Notes: a model not told the origin generated them from the letters alone. A DNA stretch of 48,556 nt from an uncultured Alloprevotella sp. (GCA_944320745.1 CALUIN010000010.1:1-48556), one strand, 5' to 3'; shown: positions 1 through 8,416, counted from the first letter of the stretch. A program made the numbers and translations.

Positions 1-1
1 C

Positions 2-748
2 TATAACGCGGGGCGTCTCATCGAGCGCACCATCCGCAGCGTGGAAGAACAGGATTATCCCTATGTGGAGCATCTCATCATCGACGGCAATTCGCACGAC
101 GGCACGCTCGAGGCTGTCCATCACTACCAGGAGCGGAACAGCGTGGCCCGCGTGCCGCACGAGGTGAACTGCCTGAGCGAACCCGACGAAGGGCTCTACG
201 ACGCCATGAACAAGGCCCTCGAGATGGCCACAGGCCAGTATGTCGTATTCCTCAACGCCGGCGACTGCTTCCACGCACCCGACACACTGACGCGCATCGC
301 CGCGGCGGCCGGCGGGAGCGGCGAGCTGCCCGCCGTGGTCTATGCCGACACCGACCTGGTCGATGCCGAGGGCCGCTTCGTGCGTCACCGCCGCCTCTCG
401 CCCCCCGAGCGGCTCACGTGGCGCTCCTTCCGCAACGGCATGCTCGTATGCCACCAGTCGTTCTACGTCCGGACGGACCTGGCGCGCATGGAGCCCTACG
501 ACCTGGACTATCGCTTCTCGGCCGATTTCGACTGGTGCATCCGCGTGATGCGTGCGGCCGAGAAGCGCAGCCTCCCTCTGCGCAACGCCCACCTCGTGGC
601 CACGGACTATCTGGCCGAAGGCCTCACCACGCGCCACCACAAGGCCTCGCTGCGCGAACGCTTCCGCATCATGGCGCGCCACTACGGCTGGGTCTCGGCC
701 GTGGGCCGCCACGTGTGGTTCCTGGTGCGCGCCGTGCTGAAGCGCTGA
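2..748 (+). CDS. Glycosyltransferase family 2 (5'-truncated by window edge)
   Basis: The reading frame is open from base 2, so the gene begins before the window. A GTG at 41 is internal, because the codons before it already encode the conserved GT2 strand and helix (YNAGRLIERTIRSV). Next come LIIDGNSHDGT, the nucleotide-binding loop; SEPDEGLYDAMNKAL, typical of WcaA-like GT2 enzymes; and FLNAGDCF, in the place of the metal-binding DxD region. The family transfers a sugar from a nucleotide sugar to a growing surface glycan at the inner face of the membrane. No membrane segment is obvious, although the C-terminus (HVWFLVRAVLKR) is amphipathic and may touch the membrane. The sugar and acceptor cannot be told. 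The family call is secure; the missing N-terminus is probably only a few residues. Confidence 0.9.
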   Translation, partial: YNAGRLIERTIRSVEEQDYPYVEHLIIDGNSHDGTLEAVHHYQERNSVARVPHEVNCLSEPDEGLYDAMNKALEMATGQYVVFLNAGDCFHAPDTLTRIAAAAGGSGELPAVVYADTDLVDAEGRFVRHRRLSPPERLTWRSFRNGMLVCHQSFYVRTDLARMEPYDLDYRFSADFDWCIRVMRAAEKRSLPLRNAHLVATDYLAEGLTTRHHKASLRERFRIMARHYGWVSAVGRHVWFLVRAVLKR

Positions 749-776
749 GACATCTCCGCCGGCCCGTCGCGCCTTC

Positions 777-839
777 TCTTTGCCTAAGGCCCGTCGCGCC
801 GGTCCTTAGCCCCGTTTCTCCTGTCCCTATTCCCGTAAA
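777..839. repeat. 21-bp periodic array, locus 1 (3 degenerate units)
   Basis: Three consecutive 21-base units start at 777, 798 and 819. They carry the cores CCTAAGGCCCGT, CCTTAGCCCCGT and CCCTATTCCCGT, each exactly 21 bases after the previous one. The array fills most of the 115-bp gap between the glycosyltransferase and recX. A 13-base direct repeat (GGCCCGTCGCGCC at 761 and 788) overlaps its left edge. Confidence 0.75.
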
Positions 840-863
840 TCCATCCCCCTTTCCACTCTATTC

Positions 864-1328
864 ATGCTCCCCCTCACCCCCGAAAAAGCCTATTCCCGCG
901 CGACGGCCGCCTGTTCGCGCCGCGAATACTGCCGCGCCGACTGGGCGCGCAAGTTTGCCGAAGGCGGCCTCGCGGCGGAAGCCTCGGCCGCGCTGCTGGA
1001 CCGCCTTGCGGCGGAAGGCTATGTGGACGACCGCCGCTTTGCCCGCGCCTTTGTCCACGACAAGGTGGGCAGCGGCCAGTGGGGCCGCCTGAAGGCCGCC
1101 TGCGCGCTGCGGGCCCGCGGAGTGGACGGCGAGGCCGCGGCCGAGGCCCTGGCCGCTGTGGACGAGGAGGCCTATCGCGAGGGCCTGCGCCGCCTGCTGG
1201 AGCGCAAGGCCCGCACCCTGCCGCCGCTCGACGCCCGCCTGCGCCGCCTGCGCCTGCTGCGCTACGCCGCCGGGCGAGGATTCGAGGCCGCCCTGGCCGC
1301 CGCTCTGCTCGGCGGAGAGGACGACTGA
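864..1328 (+). CDS. recX: RecX-family regulatory protein
   Basis: This 154-residue protein has the RecX pattern of repeated three-helix modules: AYSRATAACSRREYCRADWARKF at the start, then LLDRLAAEGYVDDRRFARAFVHDK, the most conserved RecX stretch (here with YVDDRRFA), then a degenerate third module rich in Arg and Ala. RecX binds within the RecA filament groove and limits filament growth, which tunes recombination and the SOS response. The ATG at 864 gives the expected start just before the first module. It lies 115 bp after the glycosyltransferase and 94 bp before rpoN, which has its own promoter. The composition is very rich in Ala, Arg and Leu, in line with the GC-rich genome. The family call is confident. 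Confidence 0.88.
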   Translation: MLPLTPEKAYSRATAACSRREYCRADWARKFAEGGLAAEASAALLDRLAAEGYVDDRRFARAFVHDKVGSGQWGRLKAACALRARGVDGEAAAEALAAVDEEAYREGLRRLLERKARTLPPLDARLRRLRLLRYAAGRGFEAALAAALLGGEDD

Positions 1329-1390
1329 AAAAAAGCGGACACGCCGCCGAGCGTGTGACCGCCGCCGGCGCGCGTTTCCGGATAATTTCG

Positions 1391-1398
1391 TAATTTTG
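1391..1398 (+). promoter_or_regulatory. Bacteroidetes-type -7 promoter element for rpoN
   Basis: TAATTTTG matches the TAnnTTTG consensus of the Bacteroidetes primary sigma factor. It ends 24 bases before the rpoN ATG at 1423. No clear TTG is seen at the expected upstream spacing, so the -33 region is weak. Confidence 0.65.
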
Positions 1399-1422
1399 CC
1401 CTTGTCAACGGAAAACTAAGCT

Positions 1423-2910
1423 ATGAGTCAGAAACTCGTACAGAATCAGGCTGCCGTCCAGACGCAGCAGCTCTCGTCGCTCCAGGTGGCCCTGGCGGGT
1501 CTGATGGAGCTGCCCGTGACGGAGCTGGCCGACCGCGTGCGCGATGAAATGGTGGACAACGCCGCCCTGGAGGAGGCCGACCGCGAGCCCGATGCCGACA
1601 GCGCCGCCGCGGAAGCCGACGAAGGCTCCGGCGAGGACGAGGCCGAAGAGTGGCGCGACGCCGGCGGCGACTTCGGCGAAGCCATGGGCGACTATTTCAA
1701 TGAGGACGAAGTGCCCGACTACTTGCGCGACCGCGCCGACGCCGCCCGCGACCGCCGCGAGGCGCCCCTGACGGACAGCACGTCCTTCTACGACGACCTG
1801 CTCTCCCAGGTGGGCGAGCACGAGCTCAACGACCACGAGCGCGAGGTGATGACCTACCTCATCGGCTCGCTCGATGCCGACGGCCTCCTGCGCAAGGACC
1901 TCTCCGCCCTGGCCGACGAACTGGCCATCTATCACGGCGTCAAGACGGACACGGCCGAGCTGGAGCGCCTCTTGGGCGTTCTCCAGACGTTCGAGCCCCG
2001 CGGCATCGGCGCGCGTTCGCTCCAGGAGTGCCTGCGCCTGCAGCTCGAGGACCCCGAGCGCCGCACGCCGTGGAAGAAACTGGCGCTCGAGGTGGTGAAC
2101 CATTATTACAAGGAGTTCATCGGCAAGCGCTGGGACGCGCTGCGGCAGCGTCTGGGCGTGGACGAGGCCACGATGGACCACGTGCGCCACGAGCTGACCC
2201 GCCTCAACCCCATGCCCGGCAGCGCGCTGGGCAGCGGAGCCTCCGCCCTGGCCCCGACCGTCGTTCCCGACTTCTATGTCTACGTCGGGGCCGACGGCCT
2301 GCCCGAGGTCGAGGTGAACGATGGCGACGTGCCCGAGCTGCGCGTGAGCCGTGCCTTCCGCGACTCCATCCGCCAGTATGCCGGCCAGCGCGACAAGCTG
2401 ACGCGCCAGCAGCGCGAGGCCTACGTCTACGCCCGGCAGAAGGTGGACGCGGCGCAGGCCTTCATCGGGCTGGTCAGCCGCCGCCGGCAGACGCTCCTGG
2501 CCGTCATGCGGGCCATCGTGAGCCTGCAGCTGCCCTTCTTCACGAGCGACGACGACGAGTCCCAGCTGCGCCCCCTCACGCTCAAGGAGGTGGCGGCCCG
2601 GGCGGGCGTGGACATCTCCACCGTCTCGCGCGCCACGGGCAGCAAGTACGTGCAGACAGCCTATGGCATATATCCCCTGAAGTACTTCTTCTCCTCGCAG
2701 TTCACCAACGAGGCGGGCGACGAGCTCTCAGCGCGCCAGGTGCGTGCCGCCCTGCGCGAGATCGTGGACGCCGAGGACAAGCAGCACCCCCTTTCCGACG
2801 AAGCCATCACCGCCCGCCTCAAGGAGCGTGGCCTGCCCGTGGCGCGCCGCACGGTGGCGAAGTACCGCGAACAAATGGGCATCCCGCCCGCACGCCTCCG
2901 CCGCGAGTGA
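1423..2910 (+). CDS. rpoN: RNA polymerase sigma-54 factor
   Basis: All three regions of sigma-54 are present in 495 residues. Region I is the N-terminal Gln/Leu-rich activator-interacting segment (QTQQLSSLQVALAGLMELP). A strongly acidic region II linker follows at about residues 45-110. The core-binding domain runs through the middle (DADGLLRKDL, PRGIGARSLQECL). The C-terminal DNA-binding domain has the helix-turn-helix (TLKEVAARAGVDISTVSRAT) and the RpoN box at residues 474-483 (ARRTVAKYRE), which contacts the -24 promoter element. Sigma-54 needs an AAA+ activator to start transcription; none is encoded in this window. The gene has its own promoter at 1391 and is followed 36 bp later by a membrane-protein gene. 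The identification is essentially certain. Confidence 0.97.
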   Translation: MSQKLVQNQAAVQTQQLSSLQVALAGLMELPVTELADRVRDEMVDNAALEEADREPDADSAAAEADEGSGEDEAEEWRDAGGDFGEAMGDYFNEDEVPDYLRDRADAARDRREAPLTDSTSFYDDLLSQVGEHELNDHEREVMTYLIGSLDADGLLRKDLSALADELAIYHGVKTDTAELERLLGVLQTFEPRGIGARSLQECLRLQLEDPERRTPWKKLALEVVNHYYKEFIGKRWDALRQRLGVDEATMDHVRHELTRLNPMPGSALGSGASALAPTVVPDFYVYVGADGLPEVEVNDGDVPELRVSRAFRDSIRQYAGQRDKLTRQQREAYVYARQKVDAAQAFIGLVSRRRQTLLAVMRAIVSLQLPFFTSDDDESQLRPLTLKEVAARAGVDISTVSRATGSKYVQTAYGIYPLKYFFSSQFTNEAGDELSARQVRAALREIVDAEDKQHPLSDEAITARLKERGLPVARRTVAKYREQMGIPPARLRRE

Positions 2911-2946
2911 CGGCGGCGCGGACCGTCTCCCATACCTCTATGGCCT

Positions 2947-3564
2947 ATGCATAACCGCTACGTCATCCTGACCGCCCAAGTGGTGTCGCTCATCTTCTCG
3001 CCGTTCTACCTGCCCGTGCTGGCGTTCGTCGTGCTGTTCTTCTTCAGCTATCTGAACTACATGCCGTGGACGTTCAACGTGTCCATACTCCTGATGGTCT
3101 ACACGCTGACGGTGCTCCTGCCGCGCCTGGCCATCTTCGCCTACCGCAAGCTCAACGGCTGGTCGCGCCTGCAGCTGGGCCGGCGGCGCAGCCGCTACGT
3201 GCCCTACGTCCTCTCCATCTCGTGCTACGCCGTCCTGCTCTACCTGATGAGCAGCCTGCGCATGCCGCGCTTCACGCTCGCCGTCGTGGCGGGCGCACTG
3301 GCCATCCAGGTGGCGTGTGCCCTGGTGAACTCCTGGATCAAGGTGAGCACGCACGCGGCCGCATCGGGCGGCCTTGTCGGCGCGGTGGCCGCCTTCTCCG
3401 CCCTGCTTAACTTCGACCCGACCGGCTGGCTCTGCCTTTGCATCCTGCTCTCCGGCATGGTCTGCACGGCGCGCCTCATCCTGCGGCAGCACACGCTGAC
3501 GGAGGTGGGCCTGGGCGTGCTCATCGGCATCGTGTGTGGCTTCAGCTGCATCCTATTGATATGA
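2947..3564 (+). CDS. PAP2-superfamily-like integral membrane protein
   Basis: The 205-residue protein is mostly hydrophobic, with about six membrane segments. It shows a degenerate PAP2 (type 2 phosphatidic acid phosphatase) layout: a basic loop RRRSRYVP resembling motif C1, then KVSTHAAASGG where PSGH-type motif C2 would lie, then ARLILRQHTLTEV with the Arg-x5-His-x3-acid spacing of motif C3. PAP2 enzymes remove phosphate from lipid phosphates at the membrane. Motif C2 is altered (STHAAASGG), so the activity may differ or the enzyme may be divergent. The ATG at 2947 is 36 bp after rpoN and the next gene, purE, follows after 22 bp, so the three could be co-transcribed. The membrane location is certain; the enzymatic role is an inference. 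Confidence 0.7.
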   Translation: MHNRYVILTAQVVSLIFSPFYLPVLAFVVLFFFSYLNYMPWTFNVSILLMVYTLTVLLPRLAIFAYRKLNGWSRLQLGRRRSRYVPYVLSISCYAVLLYLMSSLRMPRFTLAVVAGALAIQVACALVNSWIKVSTHAAASGGLVGAVAAFSALLNFDPTGWLCLCILLSGMVCTARLILRQHTLTEVGLGVLIGIVCGFSCILLI

Positions 3565-3586
3565 ATCCCCAAATACTTACACTGTC

Positions 3587-4093
3587 ATGAATCCTATTGT
3601 CAGCATCATCATGGGCAGCACATCGGACCTGCCCGTCATGGAGAAAGCGGCGCGCTTCCTTGAAGAGATGGAAGTGCCCTTCGAGATGAACGCCCTGTCC
3701 GCCCACCGCACGCCGGCCGAGGTGGACGAGTTCGCCCGCGGCGCGGCGGGGCGCGGCCTGCGCGTCATCATAGCCGGCGCGGGCATGGCCGCCGCCCTGC
3801 CGGGCGTCATTGCCGCCGGCACCACCCTGCCCGTCATCGGCGTGCCCATCAAGGGCATGCTCGACGGCCTGGACGCCTTGCTCTCCATCGTACAGATGCC
3901 GCCGGGCATCCCCGTGGCCACCGTCGGCGTGAACGGCGCGCAGAACGCCGCCATCCTGGCAGTGGAGATGCTGGCTCTCTCGGACGAGGCGCTGGCCGCC
4001 CGCCTGGCCGCCTACAAGGAAGGCCTGAAGGACAAGATTGTGAAGGCCAACGCCGAACTCGCCGCCGTGGAGTACCGTTTCAAGACGAACTGA
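3587..4093 (+). CDS. purE: N5-carboxyaminoimidazole ribonucleotide mutase
   Basis: At 168 residues this is a standard class I PurE. It starts with the nucleotide-binding SIIMGSTSDLPVM, has the catalytic-His segment NALSAHRTPAEV, and then the active-site glycine-rich stretch AGAGMAAALPGVIA. The later LLSIVQMPPGIPVATV is the conserved octamer-interface loop. The enzyme converts N5-CAIR to CAIR in de novo purine synthesis in the cytosol. No purK is seen next to it, and class I PurE normally needs PurK, which must be elsewhere. The gene is followed 39 bp later by ispG on the same strand, an arrangement that fits one transcription unit. Confidence 0.96.
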   Translation: MNPIVSIIMGSTSDLPVMEKAARFLEEMEVPFEMNALSAHRTPAEVDEFARGAAGRGLRVIIAGAGMAAALPGVIAAGTTLPVIGVPIKGMLDGLDALLSIVQMPPGIPVATVGVNGAQNAAILAVEMLALSDEALAARLAAYKEGLKDKIVKANAELAAVEYRFKTN

Positions 4094-4132
4094 CGCCCGC
4101 GCCGCCGCCATCAACCCCTTAATCCAGACAGC

Positions 4133-6016
4133 ATGGACCTCTTCAATTACCAGCCGCGCGCTTCCCGTCAGGTGCGCGTCGGCAACCGCCCCCTCGGCGG
4201 CGGGCAGCCCATCCGCCTGCAGAGCATGACCACCCGGCCCACGACCGACACGGCAGGCTGTGTCGAGCAGGCCATGCGCATCTTCGACGCCGGAGCGGAC
4301 TACGTGCGCCTCACTACGCAGGGCACCCGCGAGGCCGAGAACCTGCGCGCCATCCGCGACGAGCTGCGCCGGCGGGGCTACGACCGCCCCCTCGTAGCCG
4401 ACGTCCACTTCAATCCCAACGTGGCCGACGTGGCCGCGGCCATCGTCGAGAAGGTGCGCATCAACCCCGGCAACTACGTGGACCCGGCCCGCACGTTCAA
4501 GCATCTGGAGTACACGGACGAGGAGTACGCCGCCGAGCTGCGCCGCCTCGAGGAGCGCTTCGGCCGCCTGCTGGCCGTCTGCCGCGAGCACGGCACGGCG
4601 CTGCGCATCGGCGTGAACCACGGCTCGCTCTCCGACCGCATCATGAGCCGCTACGGCGACACGCCGGCCGGCATCGTGGAGAGCTGCATGGAGTTCCTTC
4701 GCGTCTGTGTCCGCGAGGACTTCCGCGACGTGGTCGTATCCATCAAGGCGAGCAACACGGTCGTCATGGTCCGCTCCGTGCGCCTCCTGTGCGACGCCAT
4801 GCGGCGCGAGGGCATGGACTTCCCGCTCCACCTCGGCGTGACCGAGGCCGGCGAGGGCGAGGACGGGCGCATCAAGAGCGCCGCCGGCATCGGGGCGCTC
4901 CTGGCCGACGGTATCGGCGACACCATCCGCGTCTCCCTGAGCGAGGAGCCCGAGCGCGAGGTGCCGGTTGCCTACAAGCTGGCGGCCTACGTGGTCCGCA
5001 GCCGTTCGGGCCACGCCTTCATCCCCGCTGAGCCCTGCCCGCTGTTCGACTACCTTAACCCCGTGCGCCGTGCCACATGTCCCGCCGGTCCCCTCGGCGG
5101 CGGGCAGGTGCCGGTCGTTATCTCCGTCCGCCTGGACGGCAGCGCGGCGACGGGCAGCCTGCGGCCGGACTTCGTCTACTGCGGCGCGCATCTGCCCGTC
5201 GCCGCGGACCGCATCCCCGGCGCGGGCTACATTGTCGACGCCGCGGCCTGGACGGGCGAGGAGAACACCTATCCCGCCTATCCGCCCCACTTGCTCATGA
5301 CCGTCGGCGCCTGCGGCGCGCCCCTGAAATTTCTTTTCCTCAGCTACCCCCTGCTGACGGACGAAGTGCGCGCCTGCCTGCGCCTTCACCCCGAGATGGT
5401 CGTCATCGCGCAGTCCGGCCACGCCAACCGCCTCGGCGAGCAGCGCGCGCTGGTCCACGACCTGTGGAACGCCGGCATACCCACGCCCGTCGTCTTCTTC
5501 CAGCAGTACAGCTGCGGACAGGCCGGCAAGGAGGACTTCCAGCTCCGCGCCGCTGCGGACATGGGCCCCCTGCTCTTCGACGGGCTGGCGGACGGCGTCT
5601 GCCTCTACGACGAGGCGCCCCGCGGCGCGCGGCCGCTCCCCCATGCCGTCCAGGACGAGACGGCCTTCGCCATCCTCCAGGCCACGCGGGCACGCACCAC
5701 CAAGACGGAGTACATCAGCTGCCCGGGCTGCGGACGCACGCTCTATGACCTGCCCGGCACCATCGCCCGCGTCAAGGCCGCCACGGCCCATCTGACGGGG
5801 CTGAAGATAGGCATCATGGGCTGCATCGTCAACGGCCCGGGCGAGATGGCCGACGCCGACTACGGCTACGTCGGCGCCGCGCGCGGCAAGGTGAGCCTCT
5901 ACCGCGGCCGCGTCTGCGTGGAGAAGAACATTCCCGCCGAAGAGGCGGTGGACCGCCTGCTGGCCCTCATCGAGCGCGACGGCCGCGGCACGGCCGCGCC
6001 GTCCGCGGACGGCTGA
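4133..6016 (+). CDS. ispG: (E)-4-hydroxy-3-methylbut-2-enyl-diphosphate synthase, long three-domain form
   Basis: The protein is 627 residues, much longer than the roughly 370 of the E. coli form. This matches the type with an extra domain between the TIM barrel and the iron-sulphur domain, as in Bacteroidetes, Chlamydiae and plants. The barrel opens with RVGNRPLGGGQPIRLQSMTT and contains PLVADVHFNPNVA and VRINPGNY. The inserted domain spans roughly residues 270-510. The C-terminal [4Fe-4S] domain has CPGC (Cys530, Cys533) and GIMGCIVNGPGE (Cys564, Glu571), the complete set of cluster ligands. It reductively converts MEcPP to HMBPP, the penultimate step of the MEP isoprenoid pathway. A hairpin terminator follows. 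Confidence 0.96.
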   Translation: MDLFNYQPRASRQVRVGNRPLGGGQPIRLQSMTTRPTTDTAGCVEQAMRIFDAGADYVRLTTQGTREAENLRAIRDELRRRGYDRPLVADVHFNPNVADVAAAIVEKVRINPGNYVDPARTFKHLEYTDEEYAAELRRLEERFGRLLAVCREHGTALRIGVNHGSLSDRIMSRYGDTPAGIVESCMEFLRVCVREDFRDVVVSIKASNTVVMVRSVRLLCDAMRREGMDFPLHLGVTEAGEGEDGRIKSAAGIGALLADGIGDTIRVSLSEEPEREVPVAYKLAAYVVRSRSGHAFIPAEPCPLFDYLNPVRRATCPAGPLGGGQVPVVISVRLDGSAATGSLRPDFVYCGAHLPVAADRIPGAGYIVDAAAWTGEENTYPAYPPHLLMTVGACGAPLKFLFLSYPLLTDEVRACLRLHPEMVVIAQSGHANRLGEQRALVHDLWNAGIPTPVVFFQQYSCGQAGKEDFQLRAAADMGPLLFDGLADGVCLYDEAPRGARPLPHAVQDETAFAILQATRARTTKTEYISCPGCGRTLYDLPGTIARVKAATAHLTGLKIGIMGCIVNGPGEMADADYGYVGAARGKVSLYRGRVCVEKNIPAEEAVDRLLALIERDGRGTAAPSADG

Positions 6017-6059
6017 GCGCCCCGTCGCGGCGCCTGGCTGCGCCCCTCACTTTTTCCTG

Positions 6060-6096
6060 CCTCCCCCGTATGCCCGGCAGCGGCGTGCGGGGGAGG
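6060..6096 (+). terminator. Hairpin downstream of ispG
   Basis: The arms at 6060-6074 and 6082-6096 pair over 15 bp with two G-U wobbles around a 7-base loop. Only a short T stretch follows (CTAGCTTT), so this may be a terminator of moderate strength. Confidence 0.6.
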
Positions 6097-6174
6097 CTAG
6101 CTTTCCGGCAGTGGCTTCCGGCCCCTCAGATGCGGAAAAATGCGCGCGGCGCGTGTTTTTTCGCATTTTATCCG

Positions 6175-6182
6175 TATATTTG
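6175..6182 (+). promoter_or_regulatory. -7 promoter element for the CoA-transferase gene
   Basis: TATATTTG fits TAnnTTTG and ends 21 bases before the ATG at 6204. It lies just after the ispG hairpin, so the downstream gene is an independent transcription unit. Confidence 0.75.
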
Positions 6183-6203
6183 CAGACAGAAACAGTATAA
6201 AAC

Positions 6204-7718
6204 ATGAATATCCCCATACTTTCCGCCGCAGAGGCCGCCGCCCGCATCCAGGACGGCGACCTGCTGGGCATAGGCGGCTTCGGCCCCTCGGGCTCGCCCA
6301 AGGCCATCCCGCCCGCCATTGCGGCCCGCGCGCGTGCCGAGCACGCCGCCGGGCGGCCCTTCCGCGTGAGTGTCGTCACGGGCGCTTCCATCGGCGCCAG
6401 CTGCGACGGCGAACTGGCAGCGGCCGATGCCGTGGACCGCCGCCTCCCCTTCTCCGTGAACGCGGAGATGCGCAAGGCGTACAACGAAGGCCGCGTGCGC
6501 TACAACGACCTAAACCTTTCGGACAATGCCGCCCATCTGCGGCAGGGCATCACCGGCCGCCCGGACTGGGGCATCATCGAGGCCTGCGACGTGCAGGAGA
6601 TACGCGGCAAGGTGCGCATCTACCTGACGGCCGGCATAGGCATCGCGCCCACCATCTGCCGCCTGGCGCGCGGCGGCGTGTTCGTCGAGCTCAACTCGTG
6701 GCACTCCACGCGCATTGTCGGTATGCACGACATCTACGAGATAGAGGATCCGTGGTTCCGGGCGCCGGTGCGCATCACGCAGCCCATCGAGCTCATCGGC
6801 CTGCCCTATATCGAGGTGGACGCCTCGCGCATCGCGGGCATCGTCGAGACACATCTGCCGGACGAGGCCCGGCCCATGGCCCCGCCGACGCCTGTGACTG
6901 AGCGCATCGGGCAGCACGTGGCCGACTTCCTGCTCTGGAACATGCGCCAGGGCTATCTCTTCAAGAACCGCCTGACGCTGCAGAGCGGCGTGGGCAGCGG
7001 GGCCAACGCCGTGCTCGGCGCCCTGGGCCGCTGCGCCGAACTGCCTGCCTTCAACATCTACACCGAGGTGCTCCAGGAGGAGCCTCTGCGGCTCATCGGC
7101 GAGGGCCGCGTGGTCGCCGCCTCCACCGGCGCGCTGACCATCAGTCCCGACCACCTGCAGCAGCTTTACGACAACATCAACGACTACCGCGGGCGCCTCG
7201 TCATACGCCCCTCCGAGATCTCCAACTGTCCCGAAATCATAGCCCGCCTGGGCATCTGTTCGCTCAACACGGCCCTCGAGGCCGACATCTACGGCCACGT
7301 GAACTCCACGAAGATAGGCGGCACGAGGATGATGAACGGCGTGGGCGGCTCGGCCGACTTCACGTGCAACGCGCAGCTGTCCATGTTCACCTGCGGCTCT
7401 ACGACGAAGGACGGCCGCATCAGTTCCATCGTCCCCTTCTGTTCCCACGTGGACCACACGGAGCACTACGTCGACGCCGTCATCACGGAGTACGGCGTGG
7501 CCGACCTGCGCAACAAGTGCGCCACGGAGCGTGCCGAGGCGCTCATAGCCGTGGCCCATCCGGACTATCGCCCCCTCCTGCGCGACTATCTGCGCCTGGC
7601 CGCGCCCCGCGGCGGCCACACGCACCACGTGCTCTCCGCCGCCTTCGCCATGCACGACACGTTCCGCCGCAAGGGCGACATGCGCCTGACGCGCTGGGAG
7701 GAATACATCGTGGACTGA
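6204..7718 (+). CDS. Acetyl-CoA hydrolase / succinyl-CoA:acetate CoA-transferase family
   Basis: The 504-residue length and motifs match the class I CoA-transferase group with AarC and Cat1. The N-terminal domain has GDLLGIGGFGPSGSPKAIP and the signature YNDLNLSDNAAHLRQG. The C-terminal domain has the active-site glutamate in IYTEVLQ (Glu288), which forms the covalent glutamyl-CoA intermediate, followed by ASTGALTI and the oxyanion-hole glycines of GSADFTCNA. In anaerobic gut Bacteroidales this family makes acetate from acetyl-CoA while passing CoA to succinate or propionate intermediates. Which acyl-CoA is used cannot be read from sequence alone. The gene has its own promoter and stands alone. 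Confidence 0.9.
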   Translation: MNIPILSAAEAAARIQDGDLLGIGGFGPSGSPKAIPPAIAARARAEHAAGRPFRVSVVTGASIGASCDGELAAADAVDRRLPFSVNAEMRKAYNEGRVRYNDLNLSDNAAHLRQGITGRPDWGIIEACDVQEIRGKVRIYLTAGIGIAPTICRLARGGVFVELNSWHSTRIVGMHDIYEIEDPWFRAPVRITQPIELIGLPYIEVDASRIAGIVETHLPDEARPMAPPTPVTERIGQHVADFLLWNMRQGYLFKNRLTLQSGVGSGANAVLGALGRCAELPAFNIYTEVLQEEPLRLIGEGRVVAASTGALTISPDHLQQLYDNINDYRGRLVIRPSEISNCPEIIARLGICSLNTALEADIYGHVNSTKIGGTRMMNGVGGSADFTCNAQLSMFTCGSTTKDGRISSIVPFCSHVDHTEHYVDAVITEYGVADLRNKCATERAEALIAVAHPDYRPLLRDYLRLAAPRGGHTHHVLSAAFAMHDTFRRKGDMRLTRWEEYIVD

Positions 7719-7745
7719 CGCGCCGGCCGCCCCAGGCCCGCCCGC

Positions 7746-7808
7746 CACGGGGCCTATCCCCGCTGCGACGCGCCCTATCCCCGTCGGCACGGGGCTAAGG
7801 CCCCTCCG
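7746..7808. repeat. 21-bp periodic array, locus 2 (3 units)
   Basis: Units begin at 7746, 7767 and 7788. The first and third start CACGGGGC; the second is diverged (GACGCGCC). The cores are CCTATCCCCG, CCTATCCCCG and CTAAGG. The array begins 28 bp after the CoA-transferase stop codon. Confidence 0.85.
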
Positions 7809-7873
7809 GCCGCCGCCTGCCGCCACGGCACGGCCGCGGACGCTCCCTCTCTTTTTCGCCTTCCGCAGAAAAT

Positions 7874-7912
7874 AGCGCGGCCCGCTCCGACTTTTTCGGA
7901 GCGGGCCGCGCT
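7874..7912 (+). promoter_or_regulatory. 17-bp inverted repeat abutting the P5-like gene promoter
   Basis: The arms at 7874-7890 and 7896-7912 are perfectly complementary over 17 bp around a 5-base loop (CTTTT). The last T of the right arm is the first T of the promoter element TACCTTTG. The hairpin could end transcription from the CoA-transferase gene, or it could act as an operator covering the upstream promoter region. There is no clean T-run after it. Confidence 0.6.
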
Positions 7913-7919
7913 ACCTTTG
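7912..7919 (+). promoter_or_regulatory. -7 promoter element for the P5-like gene
   Basis: TACCTTTG fits TAnnTTTG. Transcription would begin near 7925, giving a leader of about 75 bases. That leader contains two more perfect inverted repeats: TGTCCTGAAGGACA (7932-7945) and the palindrome GCGCTGCGCAGCGC (7961-7974). Confidence 0.7.
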
Positions 7920-7999
7920 CATTTGCCGGCCTGTCCTGAAGGACAATATTAGGATAACACGCGCTGCGCAGCGCATTTTCAGACTAACCGTAACAGACC

Positions 8000-8416
8000 A
8001 TGAAAAGAATCGAAAACCTGGGGTTGACCAACCGCAACCCGCTCAACATCCGCTTCTCGGAGCGCAACCACTGGCTGGGCCTCGACCCGGCGCGTCCGTG
8101 CGTGAAGGGTTTCTGCCGCTTCATCAGCATGGCCCATGGTTACCGCGCCGCCGTGGTGCTCATGAAGACCTACATCCGCCACCGCGGCTGCGACACGCCG
8201 CGCCGCATCATTTCCTGCTGGGCCCCGCCCTCGGAGAACCGCACGGAGCTCTATGTGGCCGCCGTGTGCGGCCGCAGCGGCCTGCAGCCCGACGAGCGCA
8301 TCAGCGTAGCGGGCCCGCAGATAGGGCGCCTGGTGGCCGCCATGGCGCGCCAGGAGACAGGCGCGCACACCACGCCCGACCACATCGACGACCTGCGTCG
8401 CCGCTTCGGCGTGTAG
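8000..8416 (+). CDS. Phage-type structural protein P5-like protein
   Basis: This small 138-residue protein resembles the family usually labelled structural protein P5 in Bacteroidales genomes. The shared pattern is an N-terminal NPLNIR with a conserved W-x-G, then GFCRF, then GYRAA, then a Tyr/Arg-rich helix, and then the block IISCWAPPSENRT. The NPLNIR and WAPPSEN arrangement is also seen in lysozyme-like phage proteins that act on peptidoglycan, so a muralytic or virion-associated role is possible but unproven. No signal peptide is seen. It has its own palindrome-rich promoter region. The next gene starts 61 bp downstream on the same strand. It is probably a remnant or domesticated piece of a phage-like cassette rather than part of an intact prophage, because no capsid, tail, terminase or integrase gene is near. 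Confidence 0.65.
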   Translation: MKRIENLGLTNRNPLNIRFSERNHWLGLDPARPCVKGFCRFISMAHGYRAAVVLMKTYIRHRGCDTPRRIISCWAPPSENRTELYVAAVCGRSGLQPDERISVAGPQIGRLVAAMARQETGAHTTPDHIDDLRRRFGV

